A stretch of 28,133 nt of DNA from Halieaceae bacterium. Lineage in GTDB: Bacteria > Pseudomonadota > Gammaproteobacteria > Pseudomonadales > Halieaceae. This document shows, one piece after another, positions 7,006 to 15,144 of this stretch (positions are counted from its first letter, which is position 1; each line of letters starts with the position of its first letter). The notes beneath the pieces were generated by a model that did no database searches, was not told where the DNA came from, and saw nothing but the letters and a program-made list of their open reading frames with translations. Where the stretch lies: positions 1 to 28,133 of the forward strand of contig QOPK01000007.1 of the NCBI GenBank assembly GCA_003331685.1, in the 5' to 3' direction. Both the position numbers and the translations under genes were made by a program.

Positions 7006-9899
7006 AGCGCCTGCCTCTCGTTGTCGAGATCGTAAAACGGCAGGGCTTCAACTCGGGCCTGCACCAGCACACCACCCTCCGTGCGAATCCCAATGCGATC
7101 GCCCGGTTTCGCATCATCGGGGTGCGCATAGGCCAGCCCAATGATCTGGTTGAGCGTGGGCGAGATCTCACAGGACGTGACGTTACCCACAATGTCGCCG
7201 TCCTTAATGACCAGGTGCCCTTCCAATGGTTTCGGTGCCGTAAGGTCCAGCGAAAACCCGACCAACTGCCGGATGGGCGCAGAAGCCGCAAGAATATCCA
7301 CCGACCGTCGCCCCACAAAATCGGGCTTGGTGCGATTCATCGCCCAGTCTAGACCCACTTCACCCGGGTGTGTCATGCCATCGGTATCCTGCCCAACAAT
7401 GATGTGGCCCTTCTCTAAACGCAGCAGACGCTGCGCCTCGACACCAAAGGGCTTGATGTGCCATCGCGCACCCACCTCTACAACGGCGTCCCACAACGCG
7501 GCAGCAAAAAGGCTGGGTACGTGCAGCTCGTAACCCAACTCCCCTACAAACCCGACCCGCATCAGACGGGCGGGAATACCTGCCACATTACCCTCTCTGC
7601 AACCGAGATAAGGGAAAGCGTCGGCACTCACATCAATCGAACAGTCCAACGCTTCGAGCACCGCGCGGGAATCCGGCCCTGCAATGTTGATGGCCGAGAA
7701 GGCCGCCGTAACATTGGCAATGTCGACGGAAAGTCGCCATTGCGCGTTCCAGCGCAGCATCTCCCGATATACCCGGTCCACCCCGCCCGTCGTCGCGGTG
7801 ACGTAAAAATGATCCTCCGCAAACCGCGCGGCGACGCCATCGTCGATGACCACACCTTGCTCACTGACCAATACGGCATAGCGAGTGCGCCCTAAAGGCT
7901 GCTTAAGGAACCCGTAGGTATAGAGACGATTCATGAACTCCGCGGCGTCGGCACCGCGAAGCTCGATACCACCCAGGGTGCTGACATCGATCACGCCGAC
8001 GCCCGTCCTCACCGCCAAGACCTCCTTGGCCACACAGCGCAGCTTGTCATCTGGCTCACCATAGAACGCCGGCCGTCCCCAGAACCCTGCAGGCATCCAC
8101 TGCGCGCCGACTGCATCATGCTGGTCAGCGATTGCCGTTCGCCGGTGTGGATGAAACCGTCGGCCGGCTATGTGTCCTAGCGCCTCAGGTTTCACGGGTG
8201 GTCGCGCCGTCGTGACACCAGTCTCGCTGACCGTGCGCGCGGTCGCTTGTGCCACCAAACGTGCAGTGGGCAAGGCTGAATGCCGGCCTTGGGAAGGACC
8301 CATGCCGACTGTCGAGTAGCGTTTCACCAGCTGCACATCGCGGTAACCCAACCGGGTCGCGTTTACGATGTCCTTGATCTGCAGGTCTTCGTCGAAATCA
8401 ACAAATTCCCGGCCCTCTGGATGAGGAAAGATGGGCCATGGGTGATTCACCTGTGCTTCGCAGGCAACAGGCTCGTCCTCTTCGGCAGTCATACCAATGC
8501 AACGCAGGGCGGCCCGCGCCGCGTTGCGGCCATCTGCCAGTACCGCATGAAGTGAATGGATGCTGTTCACGCTGCCCGACAAAAAGAGCCCCTCGGGAAG
8601 CCCGCTCAACGTGAAGGCCGCGCGGTCGTCGTCGTAGTCGAGTTTTGCGCCCGCCTGACACGCCATTTGATAAGCCGGCATAAAGCCCGCGCTCATGGCC
8701 AGGACCGTGCAATCAGTTTGCGCCAACAACTCACCCACCTCGCCCTGCGCATCGATGCGATGAATATCGACACCACACAGTGACTGATTCCCTGAATCAC
8801 GTCGCGCGGTGTAGACCGCGGCACCCATATGGACAGTCATGCCCCGCGCATTCGCCTCAGCCAACAGCGCTTTGTCATCCGGCGCATCGCGGAGATCCAC
8901 TACTGCTGCCACTGACAGGCCCGCGTCCGCTGCCGTGAGGGCGGCCATCCATGCCTGGTCATTCCCGGCAAGCACCACTAGCTTTCCTTGCGGCGCTACC
9001 GCGTAATGATTGATCAGGCGCTCCAGCGCACTGCAGAGGACCACACCAGGCAGGTCGTTATTGCGAAAAACCACGTGCTGCTCACTGCTACCGGTTGCCA
9101 GAACACAACTTTTGGCGCGCACCTTGAATAAGCGATCCCCCTGAATGACGGGCAAATAGTGATCGGTGAACCAGCCGTTACACAGGGCATGCGTGAGCAC
9201 CTTGATGCGGGGGTGCGATACAACGTCGCCAATGAGAGCCTCCGCCTCACTCCGCACCGCATCACTATCTATGGCGAAACGGTGATACGTCAGAGAGCCA
9301 CCCAATTCGGGCTGCTCGTCGATCAGTAACACCGACGCACCGGCGTCCGCCGCCTTCAATGCGGCGCTAAGGCCAGCCGGGCCCGCCCCCACCACCGCCA
9401 CATCGCAAAACAGATATTGCTTGTCGTGGTAGCGCGGCGTCGATGACAGGTTCGCCACACCGAGCCCGGCCGCCACACGAATTAACCGTTCCCACCAGTG
9501 CCACACACCGAAGGGCTTATAAAAAGCGCGATAGTAAAAACCCACCGGCAGGAAACGACCGAACCAGTCGATAATGGCATTGCGGTCCGCCATCAAGGAG
9601 CCCGATACGTTCTGAGCCGTGGTATCCGGGTAATCAGCAATGGACAGCTCATCTGCGAGGCGATTAGGCGCAGTCGGCGTTTGCACCAGCGTGTTGGCGT
9701 CGTGCCCCGCCATCGTGAGCGGACCCCGAGGCCGGTGGTACTTAAAGGACCGGGAGATCACCCACTGGCCACTGGCAACCAAGGCTGAGGCGACGGTATC
9801 GCCCTCCAAAGCGGGCAAATCGCGCCCGTCAAACCGTGCGCTTACCGGGGCATCCCGATTGATGCGGTTGCCGAAGGGCCGCGGCAGTCGATCGGTCAC
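7002..9899 (-). CDS. soxA: Sarcosine oxidase alpha subunit
   Basis: This 965-aa protein is the large subunit of heterotetrameric sarcosine oxidase, which oxidises sarcosine to glycine and, with tetrahydrofolate, yields 5,10-methylene-THF and hydrogen peroxide. It starts with a ubiquitin-like domain carrying FKYHRPRG (52-59). An NAD/FAD-type Rossmann region follows with VVGAGPAG (169-176) and LIDEQPELGG. The linker VKRYSTVGMGPSQGRHS is typical of the family. The C-terminal third, from about residue 600, is a GcvT-like aminomethyltransferase/folate domain. It begins at a GTG (9899) whose TGA-sharing overlap (GTGA) with soxD suggests translational coupling. Length and domain order are normal. 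The enzyme is cytoplasmic. Confidence 0.96.
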   Translation of the reverse strand: MTDRLPRPFGNRINRDAPVSARFDGRDLPALEGDTVASALVASGQWVISRSFKYHRPRGPLTMAGHDANTLVQTPTAPNRLADELSIADYPDTTAQNVSGSLMADRNAIIDWFGRFLPVGFYYRAFYKPFGVWHWWERLIRVAAGLGVANLSSTPRYHDKQYLFCDVAVVGAGPAGLSAALKAADAGASVLLIDEQPELGGSLTYHRFAIDSDAVRSEAEALIGDVVSHPRIKVLTHALCNGWFTDHYLPVIQGDRLFKVRAKSCVLATGSSEQHVVFRNNDLPGVVLCSALERLINHYAVAPQGKLVVLAGNDQAWMAALTAADAGLSVAAVVDLRDAPDDKALLAEANARGMTVHMGAAVYTARRDSGNQSLCGVDIHRIDAQGEVGELLAQTDCTVLAMSAGFMPAYQMACQAGAKLDYDDDRAAFTLSGLPEGLFLSGSVNSIHSLHAVLADGRNAARAALRCIGMTAEEDEPVACEAQVNHPWPIFPHPEGREFVDFDEDLQIKDIVNATRLGYRDVQLVKRYSTVGMGPSQGRHSALPTARLVAQATARTVSETGVTTARPPVKPEALGHIAGRRFHPHRRTAIADQHDAVGAQWMPAGFWGRPAFYGEPDDKLRCVAKEVLAVRTGVGVIDVSTLGGIELRGADAAEFMNRLYTYGFLKQPLGRTRYAVLVSEQGVVIDDGVAARFAEDHFYVTATTGGVDRVYREMLRWNAQWRLSVDIANVTAAFSAINIAGPDSRAVLEALDCSIDVSADAFPYLGCREGNVAGIPARLMRVGFVGELGYELHVPSLFAAALWDAVVEVGARWHIKPFGVEAQRLLRLEKGHIIVGQDTDGMTHPGEVGLDWAMNRTKPDFVGRRSVDILAASAPIRQLVGFSLDLTAPKPLEGHLVIKDGDIVGNVTSCEISPTLNQIIGLAYAHPDDAKPGDRIGIRTEGGVLVQARVEALPFYDLDNERQAL

Positions 9900-10198
9900 G
9901 AATCGGCCTCCACTGGTGCCGTCGCGGGCGAAGCACCCGGATCAAACAGTTCTGCCGGGTCATAGGTGCGTATCACCTCATCAGTCTGGTTGTGCCGCTC
10001 GACGATGAACCAGTAACTGCTGGGCGTGTGCATCCACCACTCACGCACCACACCAATGTGGTTGTCGCCATAAAATACGTAATGCGCCCACTCCTGATCG
10101 GTGGCATCTCGCGGATCAGGCATGGCCTTGACCTGACCACCGTAGGTGAACTCAGCGATATTGCGTGGGCCATTCAAGGGGCAAGTAAGGATCTTCAT
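9896..10198 (-). CDS. soxD: Sarcosine oxidase delta subunit with an incomplete zinc site
   Basis: A 100-aa protein starting MKILTCPLNGPRNIAEFTYG, clearly the SoxD family (CPxCGPRNxxEFxYGG). SoxD is the small zinc-binding subunit of heterotetrameric sarcosine oxidase. Described enzymes bind Zn through Cys6, Cys9, His59 and Cys63. Here Cys6 and a histidine (57, in WWMHTPSS) are present. Position 9 is asparagine, and the H-x3-C spacing ends in serine (61) rather than cysteine. The zinc site is therefore probably lost or remodelled, although the rest of the chain is intact. The true start is the ATG at 10198, eight nucleotides after soxB; the longer upstream open frame lies inside soxB in another frame. 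Confidence 0.93.
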   Translation of the reverse strand: MKILTCPLNGPRNIAEFTYGGQVKAMPDPRDATDQEWAHYVFYGDNHIGVVREWWMHTPSSYWFIVERHNQTDEVIRTYDPAELFDPGASPATAPVEADS

Positions 10199-10206
10199 AC
10201 CGTCCC

Positions 10207-11454
10207 CTAGTGACTCGCCGCCGTCGCGCCCATCTCGTTTACCTGCCGAAAGGCATCGAAACGATCGAGACTGAAGGGCGCAATCAGATCGGGCACTTTG
10301 CCACCCGATGCCACCAGTTCGGCCATAGTGACCCCGCAGATGGGGGTCGCCTTGAAGCCCCAAGTGCCCCATCCCGCGTCCAGGTAATAGTTTTCGACCG
10401 GGCTCAAACCCATGATCGGACTGTAATCGCTCGTCATGTCGGTGACACCCGCCCACTGGCGCATCAGGCGCATCTCACTCATAAACGGGAACATCTCCAC
10501 CGCAGACGCAATTAAGCCTTCTTTCAGCTCGAGCGTGGAACGCGTGCCATAGAGCGGATAAGGGTCAGACCCGCCACCAATCACAATCTCGCCGCGGCTG
10601 GTTTGGTGCACATAACAGTGCAGCGCTGAAGAACTCACGTGCGGATCTAGAAACGGCTTCACAGGCTGAGTCACCATCGCTTGCAGCGGGTAAGCCACAA
10701 TCGGGAGGTGGAATCCGGCCATTTTGGAGACGTCGGCACTGAGGCCCGAAACGGCCTGCACCACGCAACCGCAAGCCACCTTCCCGCGATTGGTTTGTAC
10801 CCCGGTGACGCGCCCCGCTTCGATATTGACACCCGTGACTTCCGTCAGCTGATGCAGCTCAACGCCGCGCTGGGTAGCGCCCTTTGCATAACCCCAGGCG
10901 ACCGCATCGTGGCGCGCGGTGGCGCCGTCGAGGTGCCAGAGACCAGCGAGTATCGGTAAACCAGCAGGATCTAAATTGAGGTTAGGCACCAACTCGCCCA
11001 CCGCCTGCCGATCGATCAATTCGGTGCGACCACCAAAATGCTTGTTGACCTCTGCCCGCTGTCGAAACGACCTGACCGTAGCATCGGTGTGCGCCAGCGT
11101 CAGCTGGCCCCGCTGCGAATACATGATGTTGAAATCAAACTCGTTCGATAGCCGCTCATAAAGCTTCACCGACTCGGTGTAAAAGCGAACGCCTGCCGAG
11201 GTGAGGTAATTAGAGCGAATCACCGCGGTGTTGCGCGCCGTGTTGCCGCCACCCAAATAGGCTTTCTCCAGCACAGCAATGTTCGTGACACCGTGATACT
11301 TGGCGAGGTAATAAGCAGTCGCCACGCCGTGCCCACCACCGCCAATGATCACCACGTCGTAATGCGACTTGAGGTCAGTGGGGCCCGGCAGATCGGCGAT
11401 TTGCTCAAAGGGGAAGTCTTTATTCAGACCGAATTTCAAGAGTGAGAACGGCAT
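10207..11454 (-). CDS. soxB: Sarcosine oxidase beta subunit
   Basis: A 415-aa flavoprotein of the DAO family and the catalytic subunit of heterotetrameric sarcosine oxidase. The FAD-binding GGGGHG is at residues 38-43. The conserved NTARNTAVIRSNY loop follows. RHDAVAWGYA contains His182, which aligns with the histidine (173 in the Corynebacterium/Arthrobacter proteins) that covalently carries FMN. GWGTWGFKATP near the C-terminus is the usual substrate/FAD motif. The order soxB-soxD-soxA-soxG is canonical. A 175-nt leader with a perfect 12-bp palindrome separates it from the upstream coupled gene set, so it may have its own promoter. Length is normal. Confidence 0.97.
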   Translation of the reverse strand: MPFSLLKFGLNKDFPFEQIADLPGPTDLKSHYDVVIIGGGGHGVATAYYLAKYHGVTNIAVLEKAYLGGGNTARNTAVIRSNYLTSAGVRFYTESVKLYERLSNEFDFNIMYSQRGQLTLAHTDATVRSFRQRAEVNKHFGGRTELIDRQAVGELVPNLNLDPAGLPILAGLWHLDGATARHDAVAWGYAKGATQRGVELHQLTEVTGVNIEAGRVTGVQTNRGKVACGCVVQAVSGLSADVSKMAGFHLPIVAYPLQAMVTQPVKPFLDPHVSSSALHCYVHQTSRGEIVIGGGSDPYPLYGTRSTLELKEGLIASAVEMFPFMSEMRLMRQWAGVTDMTSDYSPIMGLSPVENYYLDAGWGTWGFKATPICGVTMAELVASGGKVPDLIAPFSLDRFDAFRQVNEMGATAASH

Positions 11455-11629
11455 GGCTAGATGCGCCCCTCAGAAACAAGCGGGCCGCAATTCAGCAGCC
11501 GCTGGCTCCCCGACAGGCCGACCGGTCGGTAGTGGCCATGCTGCCGTTGCAGCGTTGTCGGTATACCCGCCATGACACTGGGTTTGCGAGGCAACTCACT
11601 TATTTTAACTGCCAACCCAATCATAACGT
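11455..11629. other. 175-nt leader of soxB with candidate operator
   Basis: No gene is apparent. On the minus strand it carries GAGGGG twelve nucleotides before the soxB ATG and a perfect 12-bp palindrome CCGACCGGTCGG (11518-11529). It separates the sarcosine oxidase operon from the aldehyde dehydrogenase gene set, so an internal promoter is plausible. I could not find a convincing -35/-10 pair. Confidence 0.4.
11518..11529. promoter_or_regulatory. Perfect 12-bp palindrome upstream of soxB (candidate operator)
   Basis: CCGACCGGTCGG is fully self-complementary and lies 64 nt upstream of the soxB start on the minus strand. GC-rich palindromes of this kind are frequent TetR-family operators. 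The binding protein is unknown and not encoded in the window. Confidence 0.4.
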
Positions 11630-12385
11630 TCACTCGGCAGGCCCCGCACCGGAGCGAGATTGCTCCGACGCTTCGACCAACGTTTTCGCAGCGAAGTCTT
11701 TAAGCTGCTGCCATACCTCCGGATCGACGGTGAACCCCTCCGCTAATGCCTGATGCCGGGCAGCTAATAAGTCGGACTCATCGTGACGGGCGAGCAATTT
11801 GTACTCATCCTCCGAGCGAATCGTCGGTAACAGATCGAAATGATTTGCCATCACAATCGTAACGCCATCATTGGGCACATCGTCCTCAGGCGGATCAGCC
11901 AGCTCGAACACTCTAATAGAAGGCACCGCCGAGCGGGCACGAAAACCCACAACCTGCTCAGTAAGCGGCGTCTGGGAGTGGCGCCAAAAAGCCGTCACGT
12001 TCATACCTCGGTCAGCCAGTCGTGACAGATACCCCATGATGAGTTGGCGCTGACGACAGTGCCGAATCTTGATGACTGCGAGGCCGCGAATGCGCGCTTT
12101 CGCAAACGCCAGCTCCAGCGCCAGGTTGCCTGACGACAGCACACTCATATGCTGCCCGTCCACGACAGCTAGATCTGCGTCCTGATAAATCACATTAGGT
12201 TTGGTTGATGCCGCGGATGCCACGACACACTCAAGCCCTTCATTGAGCGCCTTCATGCCATCGAGACCATAGCTCTGCATCCATGCCACCATCGCAGCGG
12301 CGTCGTCGGCATGTCCTGCTGCAAACCCCATCCCGGCGAAGGCTTTGCGGCAGACCGACTGCAACTCATTGAGAGAGATTTTCAT
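11630..12385 (-). CDS. DUF3726-like protein resembling the N-terminal half of Ldh_2 dehydrogenases
   Basis: A 251-aa cytoplasmic protein. Its opening (MKISLNELQSVCRKAF) matches what I remember of the DUF3726 family. It also aligns with the Ldh_2 enzyme encoded at 5436-6437. Residues 3-53 match that protein's 4-56. From VVD (74-76 here, 79-81 there) to the glycine of RLADRG/RLAREG, both proteins span exactly 53 residues. After about residue 140 the similarity fades, and the later family motifs (GTNP, MATA, GGPKG) are absent. It looks like a half-length Ldh_2 derivative without the cofactor-closing part, hence possibly a non-catalytic partner or regulator. Its start overlaps the stop of the preceding gene (ATGA), indicating coupled translation. 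The function is unknown. Confidence 0.7.
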   Translation of the reverse strand: MKISLNELQSVCRKAFAGMGFAAGHADDAAAMVAWMQSYGLDGMKALNEGLECVVASAASTKPNVIYQDADLAVVDGQHMSVLSSGNLALELAFAKARIRGLAVIKIRHCRQRQLIMGYLSRLADRGMNVTAFWRHSQTPLTEQVVGFRARSAVPSIRVFELADPPEDDVPNDGVTIVMANHFDLLPTIRSEDEYKLLARHDESDLLAARHQALAEGFTVDPEVWQQLKDFAAKTLVEASEQSRSGAGPAE

Positions 12386-14118
12386 GGCATTGCTGCCGTC
12401 AATTCCGCACCGGGCGTGACCGGAAAACCCCAGTCATCAAAAACTTCCAGCGGTGTCGACGAATCTGCGTAGTCACTCAGTAGCGGCGCCCCCTGAAAAA
12501 ATGTCACCCTAACCCAACGGTCGCCCCGAGGATCAAATCGGTGCGCGCCCAGAAACGATAGCTTGGCGCGCAATAAATGCATGGGCTTCATGTCGCGGTG
12601 CCACAAATTGGCCCTGATCTCTCCGTACACGGTGGCGGCCATGGTCTGAATGCGACGAATTACCCGCATGTGCTCCGGGAAAGCCATCAGCAAATCAATC
12701 GTCAGCGCCCGCGGCTGTGCATCCAACAATTCGACCAGATCTTGGTAGACACCTTTCGCGCTCGGACCAATCGCGAGGCCAAGCTCCTTTTCTTCTCCCA
12801 GCTCCTCACCTCGCACGCCGAGCCGCGGCTCCTCTTTTTCTGCCGACTGGTACCAGAACCAGTAACGAGCATCTTTACACTCGTAGTCAGCGTCTATGGC
12901 CCAATCAAAGTGTGTCTCCAGAATCTGCTTCAGCTGAATCAACGGCATATCCGGGGTCAAATCAAGATTTTCATTAGCGCCCATCTCGTCGTTCAAGGCG
13001 TCGACTTGCTGAGGATAAAGCTCAATCAGCAGGGTATTGAGCAATTCTTGGGTCTCGAGTGACAGGTGGGTGTGCGCCCAATCGAGCAGCTGTTGCCACA
13101 GGGTGTCATCGAGCGGCACCTGTTCCAACCAGGACATCACCTGCGTGAGTTCCTCATGCGCCTCACCATTGCGCACTCGCTGGAATTCGTCCTCAACAAG
13201 GGTGTCGGCCAGGTAGGTCGCGGCCCGGCAGCACAGGGCCAGCATCCTGTCCCGATCGCTATCATCGGGCGTTTGTGCAACCGCCACAGCAAGCGCCCGC
13301 TCCCGAACCCAAACCCACTGACTGATCAACTGCGGGTGATTGATCAAAAAAGGCGCCATGCCAAGCCCTGTGGAATTACCAATGCCCAGGTAGCGTCGCG
13401 TGTCCACGCTCAAGGTGGCGGCGCGCCCGGGATCTCGTTGCATCGCAATGTGCTGGACCTGATCGACCGAAAACTCTCGCAGTACATACACCGCGGCCAT
13501 TTGAGCGGAGAAAGGCTGCTGGAAATCCACACTCCCCTTGATGCGGTCGTAATCTGCGATCCCGAATTTGCCGTTACCGTAGACTGCCGTGGTTCGATAA
13601 AGGTACCCAGCCTCTCTGAGATATTCGATGTCGGGCTGTTGACCGGATGCCAATGCAGAGACAAAAGCCTCAAAATTGCGCATCGACTTATTGGCTCGAG
13701 AGATGACGAGGAGTCGAGACTGTTGCCGCCCCGCCTCCTGCAACGGCACGTTGGCTGACATCGCCGTCATCAACTCGGCGTCGACCTCACCCTCCACCAG
13801 ACAGAAGGTTACATCCCAGGCCTCGGCGATCACCCTGTCGGTGCGGCGATCGTCTTCGAGATGCTGGGAAAAGATCACCACGTGGTAACGGTGCGTGGGC
13901 GTTTGCAGACGATATACCGCAGACCCATGGCCGGACGCATCGAGCTCAAATTGCGTGCAAGACACCTGCCATTTTTGCTCAAACATCGTGCGAGTGAGAC
14001 GGCGCGCAAAGCTGAGTCGTGTCGGTGAAAACGACCCCAGCCGCTCAAGATCCATAACAGTCGCGGGTGATCGGAGCGACAGCGTGGCGTCTTCAACAGT
14101 TGGGATCAGCTGAGTCAT
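12382..14118 (-). CDS. Conserved hypothetical protein, 579 aa, unrecognised family
   Basis: I do not recognise this protein. It has no signal peptide, no obvious transmembrane helix and no familiar nucleotide-binding or metal motif. It seems soluble, mixed alpha/beta at the N-terminus (residues 1-190) and largely helical after about 230, with many leucine-rich acidic helices. A Glu/Gly/Leu-rich low-complexity stretch (residues about 425-447) comes from a purine-rich tract. Distinct conserved-looking segments are LVISRANKSMRNFEAF and DTRRYLGIGNSTGLGMAPF. The start is the ATG at 14118, which overlaps the previous gene's stop (ATGA); the next gene overlaps its own stop in the same way. It is therefore co-translated with the M19-like and DUF3726-like proteins and probably works with them. 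Confidence 0.75.
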   Translation of the reverse strand: MTQLIPTVEDATLSLRSPATVMDLERLGSFSPTRLSFARRLTRTMFEQKWQVSCTQFELDASGHGSAVYRLQTPTHRYHVVIFSQHLEDDRRTDRVIAEAWDVTFCLVEGEVDAELMTAMSANVPLQEAGRQQSRLLVISRANKSMRNFEAFVSALASGQQPDIEYLREAGYLYRTTAVYGNGKFGIADYDRIKGSVDFQQPFSAQMAAVYVLREFSVDQVQHIAMQRDPGRAATLSVDTRRYLGIGNSTGLGMAPFLINHPQLISQWVWVRERALAVAVAQTPDDSDRDRMLALCCRAATYLADTLVEDEFQRVRNGEAHEELTQVMSWLEQVPLDDTLWQQLLDWAHTHLSLETQELLNTLLIELYPQQVDALNDEMGANENLDLTPDMPLIQLKQILETHFDWAIDADYECKDARYWFWYQSAEKEEPRLGVRGEELGEEKELGLAIGPSAKGVYQDLVELLDAQPRALTIDLLMAFPEHMRVIRRIQTMAATVYGEIRANLWHRDMKPMHLLRAKLSFLGAHRFDPRGDRWVRVTFFQGAPLLSDYADSSTPLEVFDDWGFPVTPGAELTAAMP

Positions 14119-15131
14119 GGCTCGGCGCCGCTTTCCAATGAAGCAAATGAAGGCTGCGCAGCACGCTCGAGCAGGTCGACCCAATTGCCGCCCATGATCA
14201 AACCCAGCTCTTCCTCCGAAAAGCCTTTATTACGGAGCGCGGTGACGATCCCGGGAAAGTCTCTGTTATCTTGAAACCAGCTCAGCGGCTCGGGCCAACC
14301 TGCGTTGCTAGCGGAGCCCTCACCGTAATCCATGGCCTTGGACCAGCGACCAACTCGCATCCACTCGAGCACCGACTGCGGTTGGGCCTGACAAAGATCC
14401 GAGCCGAAGCCGATGCGATTCACGCCCATCCGATCAGCGGTCCAGGCGACCATGTCAGCAAAATTTTCCAACGTGCACTGCGGCCCATCTTTGAGATGGA
14501 AGGGATACAACGAAAAACCGAGCAATCCCTCATTCGCCGCAACCGCATCCAATACTTTGTCGGATTTATTACGGAGCGCCGGATGGAAATGGCTGGGGTT
14601 CGCGTGGGAAATAATGACCGGCTGCTCTGAATAGTCGATCGCTTCCAGCGTGGAACGCTCGGCACTGTGCGACATATCAACCACCATGCCAACCCGGTTC
14701 ATCTCGCGGATGACCTGCTGACCAAAGCGGGTCAGTCCGCTGTCCTCCTCTTCGTAACAACCGCAGGCCAGCAGGCTCTGATTGTTGTATGTGAGCTGCA
14801 TGAGCATGAGACCAAGGCGACGCATCACCTCCACCAGACGGATCTCGTCCTCGATAGGTGAGCAGTTCTGCGCACCGAAAATAATGCCGATGCGGCCCTC
14901 AGCCTTGGCGCGGTCAATGTCCGCAGGCTCATACACGGGCCGGATCAGATCAGGGTAAGTCTCAAAGCGCTGATTCCACTCGCCAAAACGCGTCAGGGTC
15001 TCGCGGGTATTCTCGTGGTAGGCAATCGTGACGTGCACCGCATTGAGCCCGCCCTCGTGCATCTGCTCGAAGATCTCGCGCGACCAAGCCGAGTATTGCA
15101 GGCCGTCGATGACTGTCCAGTCTGGGTTCAC
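14115..15131 (-). CDS. Peptidase M19 (membrane/renal dipeptidase)-like protein with degenerate metal site
   Basis: A 338-aa protein of the M19 dipeptidase fold. It aligns well around the QLTYNNQSLLACGCYEEEDS, VVDMSH and VIISHANP segments. The two downstream histidines (155, 176), Arg187 and Asp245 (GFGSD) of the family are present. The N-terminal H-x-D pair is replaced by DGLQY (9-13), and the bridging glutamate (usually in EGGH) by phenylalanine (IIFGAQ, 81-88). A binuclear zinc site is therefore unlikely. Homologues of this type accompany dimethylglycine/betaine catabolism genes, for example PA5396 next to dgcAB in Pseudomonas aeruginosa, as I recall. The start is the GTG at 15131, with GGAG five nucleotides upstream; it lies 13 nt after the aldehyde dehydrogenase stop. 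Despite the family name I see no membrane anchor. Confidence 0.83.
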   Translation of the reverse strand: MNPDWTVIDGLQYSAWSREIFEQMHEGGLNAVHVTIAYHENTRETLTRFGEWNQRFETYPDLIRPVYEPADIDRAKAEGRIGIIFGAQNCSPIEDEIRLVEVMRRLGLMLMQLTYNNQSLLACGCYEEEDSGLTRFGQQVIREMNRVGMVVDMSHSAERSTLEAIDYSEQPVIISHANPSHFHPALRNKSDKVLDAVAANEGLLGFSLYPFHLKDGPQCTLENFADMVAWTADRMGVNRIGFGSDLCQAQPQSVLEWMRVGRWSKAMDYGEGSASNAGWPEPLSWFQDNRDFPGIVTALRNKGFSEEELGLIMGGNWVDLLERAAQPSFASLESGAEP

Positions 15132-15144
15132 AAGCGCTCCGGCG

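Noticed and set aside
10199..10456. N-terminal extension of SoxD
   Set aside because: The extension is out-of-frame soxB sequence. SoxD proteins start at MKILTCP, matching the ATG at 10198.
13066..13758. 230-codon open frame on the plus strand
   Set aside because: It lies wholly inside the 579-aa minus-strand gene, which is fixed by ATGA overlaps at both ends. The translation has no family features or ribosome site.
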